Shown: positions 24,765 through 36,125 of the stretch, piece by piece
Layout: each line of letters begins with the position of its first letter
How positions within the stretch are numbered: position 1 is the first letter of the stretch
Assembly (NCBI RefSeq): GCF_022829605.1
Contig: NZ_JAKSYD010000235.1
Location: 1 to 64,000 of the forward strand
Length of the DNA stretch: 64,000 nt
Reading direction: 5' to 3'
Source of the DNA: Methylobacterium sp. E-065
Lineage (GTDB): Bacteria; Pseudomonadota; Alphaproteobacteria; Rhizobiales; Beijerinckiaceae
Made by a program: the position numbers and the translations under genes
The notes under the pieces: model-generated
Told to the model about the DNA's origin: nothing
The model's database searches: none
Seen by the model: the letters and a program-made list of their open reading frames with translations, nothing else

Positions 24765-25802
24765 ATGAGGTTCGGGCCACCCGGGTTCATCCTCGTCGCC
24801 CCCGCACTCGGTGCGCTGGCGGGCCTGCTCTATGGGGCGATCTTCGACGTCGGCCCCCTGGCCGGCGCGGCGATCCGCGGCGCGATCATCGGCACGCCGA
24901 TCATGCTGTACGAGCGGCGGCTCCTGTTTCCGGTCCTGCGGGAGCGGATCCGGGGGCTTGCCACGCCGCTGTTCCTGCTCGCCACCGTGGCGCTCTACGT
25001 CGCACTGATCGTGGCCGGGAACGCGCTCGCCAGCACCGTGCTCAACCGCCTGTTCCGCTTCATGTACAGCGAGCGGAACGCGATGCTGATGACTGATACC
25101 GGGCTGCTCTACGCGCTCGCCATCTCGGCCGTCGTGGTGTTCGTGTTTAGGGTCCGCGACCTGATCGGTCCGGGGGTGTTCGCCAACCTGCTGATCGGGC
25201 GCTACCACCGGCCGATCAACGAGGAGCGAATCTTCCTGTTCCTCGACGTGACCGGCTCGACCCAGTTCGCCGACCAGCACGGCGACCGGGAGGCGCAGGC
25301 CTATCTCGGACAGGTGTTCAACGCCCTGGCGCTACCGGTCTCCCGGGCCCGCGGCTCGATCGACGATTATATCGGCGATCTGGCGCTGGTGACGTGGACG
25401 ATGGAGCGCGGTGTCCGCGATGCCGCCTGCTTGCGTTGCGTGTTCGATTTCGAAGCACGCCTCGCCGCCGAGGCCGAAGCATGGCGCAACCGCTTCGGGC
25501 AGGTGCCGGAATTCCGCGCGGCCTTGCATTGCGGCCCGGTGGTCACCGCCGAGATCGGACTGGAGCGACACAAGATCGCGTATTTCGGAGACGTGGTGAA
25601 CACGACCGCGCGGCTGGAGGCCCTGTCCAAGACGCTGGGAGTCCACGTGCTGGTCTCGGCCGATCTCCTCGACCGGATCGGGCCGCTGCCCGGCAACCTT
25701 GTCGCGGAGGATCTCGGCGACCACACCCTGCGCGGGCGGGAGGCACCCCTGACGGTCGCGGCGAGCAGGCGCCGCCCATCCGAGGTCGTCAGGGCCAGGT
25801 GA
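24765..25802 (+). CDS. Membrane-bound class III adenylate/guanylate cyclase
   Basis: The 345-residue product has four or five membrane helices in residues ~5-135 and a C-terminal class III cyclase domain. The metal-binding Asp residues lie in FLFLDVTGSTQFAD and DDYIGDLALVTW, and the transition-state Asn and Arg in YFGDVVNTTARLEALS. The domain is complete, so activity (ATP to cAMP most likely) is expected. The ATG at 24765 is preferred; a TTG at 24738 overlapping the egtD stop would add nine residues. The small gap behind egtD suggests possible read-through from the ergothioneine operon. The input signal, presumably membrane-borne, is unknown. Confidence 0.87.
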   Translation: MRFGPPGFILVAPALGALAGLLYGAIFDVGPLAGAAIRGAIIGTPIMLYERRLLFPVLRERIRGLATPLFLLATVALYVALIVAGNALASTVLNRLFRFMYSERNAMLMTDTGLLYALAISAVVVFVFRVRDLIGPGVFANLLIGRYHRPINEERIFLFLDVTGSTQFADQHGDREAQAYLGQVFNALALPVSRARGSIDDYIGDLALVTWTMERGVRDAACLRCVFDFEARLAAEAEAWRNRFGQVPEFRAALHCGPVVTAEIGLERHKIAYFGDVVNTTARLEALSKTLGVHVLVSADLLDRIGPLPGNLVAEDLGDHTLRGREAPLTVAASRRRPSEVVRAR

Positions 25803-25861
25803 GGCCGGGGAGGGCGCACGTGCCTGTCCCCGGTATCCCCGCTGTCAGCGGCGCGGAGCCG

Positions 25862-26077
25862 TCAGTTCAGGTAGGTGCGGATCCAGTTGGGGGACAGGAT
25901 CTCGCCCTCCTCGGTGATGATCCAGGGCTGCTTGGCCGGGTCGCCCAGGGCGCCGGCGGCGGCCTTGATCGCCTCGCGCAGGGTGTTGAACCGCTCGGGC
26001 TGCGCCAGCGGGGCGCTCGCCGGGACCGTACGCCAGATCGTCAGATCGGCGGGCCGTTCCAGAGCTTCGGTTTCCAT
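25862..26077 (-). CDS. Small conserved hypothetical protein
   Basis: The 71-residue product reads METEALERPADLTIWRTVPA...PWIITEEGEILSPNWIRTYL. It is a compact, acidic, cytoplasmic protein. The repeated Trp and the WIITEEGEI segment resemble small Hyphomicrobiales proteins of unknown function. The start is the only Met in frame. It converges with the cyclase gene. Confidence 0.7.
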   Translation of the reverse strand: METEALERPADLTIWRTVPASAPLAQPERFNTLREAIKAAAGALGDPAKQPWIITEEGEILSPNWIRTYLN

Positions 26078-26110
26078 CGGTACTCGTCCTTCCGAACCGT
26101 GTGCGACCGT

Positions 26111-26335
26111 TCAGATACCCACCGCCGGCCTGAGCCAGCTCGACGCGGGGATCGAGGGTCTGAGCGTCAAAGCAAGCATCTCTGCGGCGGCTTTGCGATC
26201 AATTCGGGCGGTTTTCGAAACCAGCGTCCTCCGCGTAAGCACGATGGACGCAGCGGTCGCGTTTTCCCAGTCCGTATTAAGCGCGTACACGTTGCCGAGA
26301 ACTTGCGAGAATTGTGGTCCTCGAATGATGACCAT
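26111..26335 (-). CDS. Small hypothetical protein, tentative
   Basis: The 74-residue frame (MVIIRGPQFSQVLGNVYALN...) has a balanced composition with alternating hydrophobic residues and a Lys/Ala-rich helix (IDRKAAAEMLALTL), unlike the Arg-rich shadows nearby. The ribosome binding site is weak. It lies in a region of lower GC between a small hypothetical gene and the HtrA gene. I do not recognise it. Confidence 0.4.
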   Translation of the reverse strand: MVIIRGPQFSQVLGNVYALNTDWENATAASIVLTRRTLVSKTARIDRKAAAEMLALTLRPSIPASSWLRPAVGI

Positions 26336-26491
26336 TTCGTTAGCCAGTCTGTTCCGCCTGCCCGTGTGTGCCAGAACACGTCTGAGGCTCACAGGCGGCG
26401 GTACGCACCTGTGTTGACGCTTCGATCCTGAACGCGCACTTAAGACCCGCGCCTGCCGGAGCCGACCTCCGGTTCTCTCTCGGAGACATCC

Positions 26492-27624
<1,133 letters not shown>

Positions 27625-27628
<4 letters not shown>

Positions 27629-27876
27629 AGGCCCTGCTGCTCCCGATCCTCTTCGCCCTCGGCGCCGCCGGAGCCGCGCGCGCCGCCGAGCAACCGGCGC
27701 GCTCGCGCCTATGCCCGGAAGACCTGCCCGAGGGCGTGCGGCTGCCGCCGCAGCCCGGCTGCGCGGCCGGCACCCGGCCCGCACCGACCCGCCGGGAGGG
27801 AGTCTACGATCTGGGCGACGGCACGACCGTGCGGATCGGCGGCCATGCCTCGGCCACGTACGGCGTGCGGCGCTGA
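27625..27876 (+). CDS. Small secreted protein coupled to the HtrA protease
   Basis: The 83-residue product has a Sec signal peptide (MKALLLPILFALGAAGAARA, cleavage after ARA). The mature part holds two Cys (LCPEDLP and GCAAG), probably disulfide-bonded, and ends VYDLGDGTTVRIGGHAS. The GTG start overlaps the protease stop by four bases, and the next start is 2 bases after its stop, so it is in the middle of a three-gene operon. A periplasmic partner, inhibitor or substrate adaptor of the protease is a context-based guess. Confidence 0.75.
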
Positions 27877-27878
27877 CC

Positions 27879-28706
27879 ATGGCGCTGTTTGCCGGCCTGC
27901 TCGCATGCCTGACGCTCTGGTGGCTGTCGAAGAACAAAGACGGCCTCGGCCGGCGGCTGAGACGCGCCCTCGGCCAGGGGCTCGGTGCCGTGATGGGCGG
28001 AACGCGGACGCTCGGCGCGGTGTCGCTGCTGGCGGGCGGCTTTCTGCTCCTGCACGGAAACCTCGTCCTGGCGGCGCTGCTCGGCCTGAGCGGCGTCTGG
28101 ATGATCGAGGGACAGGACTCGATGACGGCGCGGCTGCGCCGCTTGATCCGGTCGGGGGCCGCGAACAATCCCCGTGATCCTCAGAATCCCCTTTATTCCG
28201 ACACGGCCCCGGCGCCGCGCGATCCCGAAGCGCCGCGCGATCCCTACGAGTCCCAGGATCGTCGCTTCCGCACGACGCTGATCGAGGCGCATCTGCGCCC
28301 CGACGGCAGCCTGCGCACCGGCCGCGTGACCGGTGGGCCTCAGGCGGGGGTGTGGCTCGACGCCATGCCGACCGACGCGGTCGTCAATTTGCTGCGGCTC
28401 TGCCGGGTTCGCGACCCGATGGGCGTCGCCTTGCTAGAGCCGTATCTCGACCGCCGGGCGCCCGGTTGGCGTGTAGACGCTGAGCGTGATGGCGACCCGG
28501 GGTCGCGCCGCCCGCCGAACCCAGGGGCGCTGACGCAGGAGGAGGCGTACCAGATCCTGGGGCTTCAGCGCGGGGCGACCGCTGAGCAGATCCGGACGGC
28601 CCACCGGTCGCTGATGAAGCGCGCCCACCCCGACCAGGGGGGAAGCGCCGAGGGTGCGGCGCGCGTCAACGCCGCCCGGGACAGGCTTTTGAACCGACAT
28701 CGCTGA
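27879..28706 (+). CDS. Membrane-anchored J-domain protein
   Basis: The 275-residue product has an N-terminal helix (ALFAGLLACLTLWWLS) and a second hydrophobic stretch (LLAGGFLLLHGNLVLAALLG), a Pro/Asp-rich linker around residues 95-125, and a C-terminal J domain. TQEEAYQILGLQRGATAEQI carries helix I-II and KRAHPDQGGS has the essential His-Pro-Asp. As a DnaK co-chaperone it would stimulate Hsp70 at the cytoplasmic face of the membrane; the layout recalls Tim14/DjlA-like proteins. The operon with the HtrA protease suggests a joint envelope quality-control role. Confidence 0.87.
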   Translation: MALFAGLLACLTLWWLSKNKDGLGRRLRRALGQGLGAVMGGTRTLGAVSLLAGGFLLLHGNLVLAALLGLSGVWMIEGQDSMTARLRRLIRSGAANNPRDPQNPLYSDTAPAPRDPEAPRDPYESQDRRFRTTLIEAHLRPDGSLRTGRVTGGPQAGVWLDAMPTDAVVNLLRLCRVRDPMGVALLEPYLDRRAPGWRVDAERDGDPGSRRPPNPGALTQEEAYQILGLQRGATAEQIRTAHRSLMKRAHPDQGGSAEGAARVNAARDRLLNRHR

Positions 28707-28808
28707 TACTCCACGCGCGTTGTCAGAAAATGGATGGGTCTCGGCCGCGGGCGAACAGCGTCGCGGCACATCCTGCCGGCGCTGGACGCGCCGGCCGGTC
28801 CTCGTCGA

Positions 28809-30284
28809 TCAGCTCCGGGTCGCGAAGCAGCTGAAGCCGCTGCGCTTCAGGGCCGAGCAGGCGTCCTGCGCGGAATCTTGCTCGGCGAAGCCCGAGAAGC
28901 GGGCGCGGAACAGGGTGGTGCCGCCGTGCTCGACCTTGACCGTGTAGGGGGCCGCCTTCGACAGGCTGCCGCCGACCTTGGCGCGGGCCTCCGAGAGCAT
29001 CGAGCGGGCCTTGGTCTCGTCGTCCATGGCGCCGAGCTGGATCACCCAGGCGGTCGGCACGACGCGGGCGCCGGACACCGCCTTCGGCGGCTCGTCGCGC
29101 TCGACCGAGGCCACGCGCGCCACCGTCTTGCTGGCACCGGGGAAGGGCGCCTGGGCGCTGCTCGCGCCGGCATAAGCCTGGGCGGTCTTCGGGATGCCCT
29201 GCGGTCCAACCTTCCACGTGCCGCCGGGCGTGGTGGTGGTGCCCTTCGGCGCGAGATCGAGGGGCTCGCCGGTGGTGCCGGTGGTCTCGACATCCTCGTC
29301 GTCCGCGGAGGCGACCTGCGTGCGGGTCCGCGACACGCCGTCGGCGACGACCGCCGGGCGGGCGCGCTCGGCGACCTCGGTGGTGGGCGCCGAGATCCGG
29401 GCACCGGCATAGGCGCGCGGCAGGCTGGAGCGGACGAGGTCGGCCATGATCCGGTCGCGGCCCGCGCCGGACTTGCCGCCCAGCACGATCGCCACGATCT
29501 GACGGCCCTCGGATCTCGCCGCCGTCATCAAGTTGAAGCCGGAATCCCGGGTGTAGCCGGTCTTGATCCCGTCCACACCCTGGACGTTGCCCAGCAGGTG
29601 GTTGTGGTTGCCGATGACCCGACCCCGGAACACGAAGGACCGGGTCTGGAAGTAGCGGTAATAGTGCGGGAAGCGGTCCTGGATCGCCCGGGCCAGCACG
29701 GTGAGATCCCGGGCCGTGGTGAGCTGATCGGGATCGGGCAGGCCCGAGGCGTTGGCGTAGTGCGTCCGGCTCATGCCGAGAGCATGGGCCTTGGCGGTCA
29801 TCATCTGGGCGAAACGCTCCTCGGAGCCCGCGATGTTCTCGCCGATGGCGCAGGCCACGTCGTTGGCCGACTTGGTCACGATCGCCTTGATGGCGTCCTC
29901 GACCGCGATGGTCTGGCCGGGCCGCAGGCCGAGCTTCGAGGGGGCCTGGGCGGCGGCATGGGCCGAGATGGTCAGATCGGAATCGAGGGCGAACTTGCCG
30001 CGCTCCATCTGCTCGAACAGCAGGTAGAGGGTCATCACCTTGGTGATCGAGGCGGGATGGCGCAGCGCATCCTCGTTGACCGCGTGGAGGGTCTTGCCGC
30101 TCTTCACGTCCACTACCATGGCGGCGTAGGGCGGGTTGTAGCCGCCACCGGCCGCGCGGGCGTGGTGGTGGTGCCGTCCACGCCGGGCTTCGGCCGGGGC
30201 GGCGAGGGTGGACAGAACCGCGGCGGCCAGGATCGCGGCCGGCAGCGCGGGAATCGTCCGAGAGCGGCCTACTACGCTACGCAT
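28809..30284 (-). CDS. D-alanyl-D-alanine carboxypeptidase (class C low-mass PBP) with SPOR domain
   Basis: The 491-residue product has a signal peptide, a His-rich stretch (RRGRHHHHARA) at the mature N terminus, and a peptidase S11 domain with the three active-site boxes SITK, SAN and KTG (HPASITKVMT; VTKSANDVAC; GIKTGYTRD). It trims terminal D-Ala from peptidoglycan stem peptides in the periplasm. A long low-complexity linker leads to a C-terminal SPOR domain (residues ~410-490, WVIQLGAMDDETKARSML), which binds denuded glycan at division sites. There is no C-terminal amphipathic anchor of the PBP5 type. The ATG is at 30284, with GTG at 30287 directly before it. Confidence 0.92.
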   Translation of the reverse strand: MRSVVGRSRTIPALPAAILAAAVLSTLAAPAEARRGRHHHHARAAGGGYNPPYAAMVVDVKSGKTLHAVNEDALRHPASITKVMTLYLLFEQMERGKFALDSDLTISAHAAAQAPSKLGLRPGQTIAVEDAIKAIVTKSANDVACAIGENIAGSEERFAQMMTAKAHALGMSRTHYANASGLPDPDQLTTARDLTVLARAIQDRFPHYYRYFQTRSFVFRGRVIGNHNHLLGNVQGVDGIKTGYTRDSGFNLMTAARSEGRQIVAIVLGGKSGAGRDRIMADLVRSSLPRAYAGARISAPTTEVAERARPAVVADGVSRTRTQVASADDEDVETTGTTGEPLDLAPKGTTTTPGGTWKVGPQGIPKTAQAYAGASSAQAPFPGASKTVARVASVERDEPPKAVSGARVVPTAWVIQLGAMDDETKARSMLSEARAKVGGSLSKAAPYTVKVEHGGTTLFRARFSGFAEQDSAQDACSALKRSGFSCFATRS

Positions 30285-31151
30285 CACGCCTGATTGCCTC
30301 GCGAGACCGGCACGCGCCGGTCGTGTCCCTAGAGCGGAGCGGCGCCGGTCGCGTGGCCCCGCTGCATCACCGCAGAGTTAGGCAAGTGCAGTTACAGGCC
30401 CGTTAATGCGATCGCCGCGCGTATCGGGTTGTTGCGTTTCTGCTGATGGTTGCGGGCCGGGCAGCGAACCCGCGACACGCCCCCAGCCGCAGAACGGGGA
30501 GGGCGAAGTGCGCCCCGCCGAGTCCGCGCTACACCCGAATTGTCGCCGCTTGACGCTGCCGGACGCGGCGCACACAGTCGGTGTCAGATCCGATACAGCC
30601 ACCCGGCCCCGACGAGCCGCCGGCGGCCGGGAGTTCGGCCATGCTGACGCGCGCGCGCCACCTGTCTTTTCCGGATCCGGCCAGCGTCGGCGCGCCGGGG
30701 CGGCGGCTCGGCATCACCGGACGGACCCTCGGGATCGCGTGGGCCACTTCCATCAAGCAGGGCCTCGACGATCGTGCGGCAACGGCCCGGACCCGCGCCG
30801 CAACCCGCGATCCGGCCAAGATGCCAGCGGTCCAGTCCGCGTCTCTCGAGCGGGCCAGGTTACACCCGACCGCGCGTTCGGCCGTGACGGCAGACCAGAA
30901 CGGGGTGCTCACCGCCGATCTGATGCGGTCGCCCGCACCCCACCCCACCCGGGCGCATTAGCGGATCGGCGGCCGTGCGGCAGTCGCAAGCTCAGCGGGA
31001 CGGACAAGTGCGCGCAGGCGTCTGGCGAAGTCGGCTCACCGTCTGTAGATTAGTGACAGAGGAGCCGCGCGTTGCTCCCGGCAGGGCCAGGACGGGATCG
31101 GCCTTCGCAGTCGGCGACGCCCGCTCCGATCGAGGGATCGGTTCGACGCAC
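30285..31151. other. Long intergenic stretch upstream of clpS
   Basis: No convincing gene in these 867 bases. A GTG-start frame at 30581-30961 would give 126 residues (MSDPIQPPGPDEPPAAGSSA...). It lacks a clear ribosome binding site and any recognised motif, so I leave it out. The 30360-30420 segment is less GC-rich and probably holds promoter elements for the divergent carboxypeptidase gene. Confidence 0.4.
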
Positions 31152-31541
31152 ATGACTCAGGTCCCCCTACAGGGCACCGCACGTTCGATGGGGATTGCGC
31201 GGCCGGTCACGGCCTCCGGCTCGCGCGCGCCGGGCGGCGACGACCGGTCCAACACCGCGATCATCACCCGCACCAAGACCCGGACGAAGCGACCGAGCCT
31301 CTACCGGGTCCTGCTCCTGAACGACGACTACACGCCGATGGAATTCGTCGTGCTGGTGGTCGAACGCTTCTTCAACAAGAGCCACGAGGACGCCTACCAG
31401 ATCATGATGCACGTGCATCAGAACGGGGTCGGCGAGTGCGGGGTGTTCACCTACGAGGTGGCGGAGACCAAGGTGACGCAGGTCATGGACTTCGCACGCA
31501 AACACCAACATCCTCTCCAGTGCGTTATGGAAAAAAAGTAG
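31152..31541 (+). CDS. clpS: ATP-dependent Clp protease adaptor ClpS
   Basis: The 129-residue adaptor delivers N-degron substrates to ClpAP. The core is complete: YRVLLLNDDYTPMEFVVLVV contains the Asn and Asp residues that hold the substrate N terminus, VERFFNKSHEDAY follows, and MMHVHQNGVGECGVFTYEVA carries the binding-pocket His. An extra N-terminal tail of ~45 residues is disordered-looking; an ATG at 31188 would shorten it. It stands 38 bases upstream of clpA, the usual arrangement. Confidence 0.94.
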   Translation: MTQVPLQGTARSMGIARPVTASGSRAPGGDDRSNTAIITRTKTRTKRPSLYRVLLLNDDYTPMEFVVLVVERFFNKSHEDAYQIMMHVHQNGVGECGVFTYEVAETKVTQVMDFARKHQHPLQCVMEKK

Positions 31542-31579
31542 GCGCCGTTCGCGGTAGGCACGAAGGACAGAGGCCAGCT

Positions 31580-34066
<2,487 letters not shown>

Positions 34067-34157
34067 TGGTGTGCATGCCGGCCGGCGGCCTTCCAGACTA
34101 GGAATTGCCGGTCTATGACCGCCGCGACGCGACAGCGCCGCGGCGAGGAGGCGTCCG

Positions 34158-34442
34158 ATGACCGACAACCTGCACGAGGGTCCGCTCTCGCCCGTCGCGC
34201 AGACGGCACCGTCCAGGAAGCCGACCTGGCAGGAGGAGCGGCGTCTGCGCCGACGCCGTCGGAAGCGCGGTGAAGAGATTCTGGCCTGGTTTCTCGTGCC
34301 GCTGATCTGCGTCGGCCTCTACCTGGGCGTCAGCGCGGGATTCAGCTTCTTCGGGACATCGCCGGGTCAGGTCTGGGACCAGTTGATGCAGGTCAAGGCG
34401 ATGATGGAGAAGCGCTCCAGTACCCCGGGCGCGCGAGGCTAG
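34158..34442 (+). CDS. Small single-span membrane protein, hypothetical
   Basis: The 94-residue product has a very basic cytoplasmic stretch (RRLRRRRRKRGEE) before one membrane helix (ILAWFLVPLICVGLYLGVSA) and a short periplasmic tail. The inside-positive rule fits N-in topology. The ATG follows GGAGG. It sits between clpA and an amine oxidase gene; no family is recognised. Confidence 0.65.
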   Translation: MTDNLHEGPLSPVAQTAPSRKPTWQEERRLRRRRRKRGEEILAWFLVPLICVGLYLGVSAGFSFFGTSPGQVWDQLMQVKAMMEKRSSTPGARG

Positions 34443-34489
34443 AGCCAGCCCTCCGTTCGCCGGCTCCGGGGTCTGATCGAGGAGCCGCC

Positions 34490-35788
34490 ATGCGACCGAC
34501 CCGACGCGCGCTTCTCGCCGCTCCGCTGCTCGCGGCCCCGGCGCTTCGCACGGCGGCGAGCGGCGGCAGCGTGGTGGTGGTCGGCGCCGGATCAGCGGGT
34601 CTGGCGGCGGCGTCTCGCTTGCGAGTTGCGGGCCAGAGCGTCACGCTCCTGGAGGCGCGGGACCGCATCGGCGGCCGGGCCTTCACCGATACGGCCCTGG
34701 GTCCCGACTGCCCGTTCGACGCCGGCGCCGAGTACATCCACTGGGCCGAGCGCAATCCCTGGGCGCCGATCGCCCGGGCGGCCGGCGCGCGGTTCGCCCG
34801 CGAGGACGGCTGGGCGCGCACCCTCACGATCGACGGCCGCCCCGCCACGGAGCCCGAGCAGGCCGCCCGCCGGGCGGGGTTTTCCGGTCTCGACGCGCTG
34901 CTGCAACCGAAGGGTGACGACCTGTCGCTCGCCGAGGCGGCCCGGGCCGGCGGTCCCGATACCGAACGAGCTGCGGCGGGCCTGAGCCGGCTGTCGCTCG
35001 GCGAGGATCCCGAGCGGGTCTCGGCGGTCGATTACGACCGGCTCTGGTCCGGAACCGACCTGTGGGTCGACGGCTACGGCAACCTCCTCGCGCGCCACTT
35101 CGCCGACCTGCCGGTGATGCTCGGCTGCCCAGTTCAGGCGATCGACTGGTCAGGGCCGGAGGTTCGCGTCGAGACCGCGCGGGGAACCCGATCGGCGGCG
35201 GCCGTCATCGTCACGGTGCCAGTGGGCGTGCTGCACAGCGGCGCCTTCCGGTTCACGCCCGGCCTGCCCGAGCCTCACCGGACGGCGCTCGATGGGCTGC
35301 ACATGGGCGCCTACACCAAGATCGGACTTCGCCTCGACCCGGCCAAGATCGATCCGGCGGCGTTCGGGGATGCAGTCTCGATCGCGACCGGTGGCCCGAC
35401 TCTGTATTTCGAGATGGGCCCGTTCGGGCGGCCCTTGGCGGTGGCCAATCTCGGCGGCGACGGCGCCCGCGACCTATGCCGGGCCGGCGAAGCGGCGGCG
35501 GTGGCGTTCGCCACCGAGCGCCTGGGCGCGATCCTGGGCGGCAAGGCCCGAGGCGCGGTACTGGCGGGACGGCTCGCCGCGTGGTGGACGGATCCCTACG
35601 CCCACGGGTCCTATTCCATCGCGGCACCGGGCCACGCGGAGGCGCGCGAGCGCCTGCGCGCACCGGTGGGTGGCCGGGTGTTCCTCGCCGGGGAAGCTCT
35701 AGCCGGCGGCGGCGCCATGACGGTCGGTGGCGCAACACTGGAGGGCGAGCGTGCGGCGCGGGACGTGCTCAAGGTGCTGGGAGCGTGA
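34490..35788 (+). CDS. Flavin-dependent amine oxidase, secreted
   Basis: The 432-residue product begins RPTRRALLAAPLLAAPALRT, which resembles a twin-arginine-type export signal. The FAD-binding Rossmann motif is VVVVGAGSAGLAAASRL, followed by LEARDRIGGRAFTD. The C-terminal FAD segment is RVFLAGEALAGGGAMTVGGA. The middle matches the monoamine/polyamine oxidase family. It would oxidise an amine to an aldehyde or imine with H2O2 release, probably in the periplasm. The substrate is not predictable; relatives include spermidine-type and phytoene-desaturase-like flavoproteins. Confidence 0.85.
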   Translation: MRPTRRALLAAPLLAAPALRTAASGGSVVVVGAGSAGLAAASRLRVAGQSVTLLEARDRIGGRAFTDTALGPDCPFDAGAEYIHWAERNPWAPIARAAGARFAREDGWARTLTIDGRPATEPEQAARRAGFSGLDALLQPKGDDLSLAEAARAGGPDTERAAAGLSRLSLGEDPERVSAVDYDRLWSGTDLWVDGYGNLLARHFADLPVMLGCPVQAIDWSGPEVRVETARGTRSAAAVIVTVPVGVLHSGAFRFTPGLPEPHRTALDGLHMGAYTKIGLRLDPAKIDPAAFGDAVSIATGGPTLYFEMGPFGRPLAVANLGGDGARDLCRAGEAAAVAFATERLGAILGGKARGAVLAGRLAAWWTDPYAHGSYSIAAPGHAEARERLRAPVGGRVFLAGEALAGGGAMTVGGATLEGERAARDVLKVLGA

Positions 35789-35886
35789 TCGGAGCGAGCG
35801 CGTCCGGGTCTCTCCCTCTCCTCTCTGCGGACTACCAGATTTCCATTTCGGCTCCGGCGATTCCGCTTCAGGATCGGGCGCGGGTC

Positions 35887-36024
35887 CCCTCTCCCGTGCG
35901 GGAGAGGGACAGGGTGAGGGCGGAGAACTGTCCGGAAGAGGCGCACCCTGACCGCGCGTCGCTGGCGCGCTCGATCCTGAACCTTCTCGTCCCTCACCCC
36001 AACCCTCTCCCGCACGGGAGAGGG
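35887..36024. repeat. Pair of palindromic intergenic repeats in inverted orientation
   Basis: CCCTCTCCCGTGCGGGAGAGGG (35887-35908; 20 of its bases mirror) is followed by GGGTGAGGG, and the reverse arrangement, CCCTCACCCC then CCCTCTCCCGCACGGGAGAG, ends at 36024. Each unit is a hairpin and the pair forms a larger dyad of about 138 bases. This is a REP/BIME-like dispersed element. It fills the 337-base gap between the convergent amine oxidase and jetC genes, where it may also end transcription. Confidence 0.75.
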
Positions 36025-36125
36025 GGCCGGTCGCGCTTTGTCAGCGGAGACACACCGCAAACATGTTCAGGCCATAGCCACACGGGGAGGAGAGAGCGTC
36101 AGCCCCGCGGGGTAGGCGCCCCACC

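Noticed and set aside
26414..26443. TTGACG with a downstream ACTTAA as a promoter for the HtrA gene
   Set aside because: The -10 match is poor; kept only as a possibility.
28734..30293. 519-residue plus-strand frame opposite the carboxypeptidase gene
   Set aside because: It is the antisense shadow of a gene with SITK, SAN and KTG motifs; its composition is His/Arg/Gly-rich without any domain.
30581..30961. 126-residue frame upstream of clpS
   Set aside because: GTG start without a ribosome binding site, Arg/Ala/Pro-rich, no motif.
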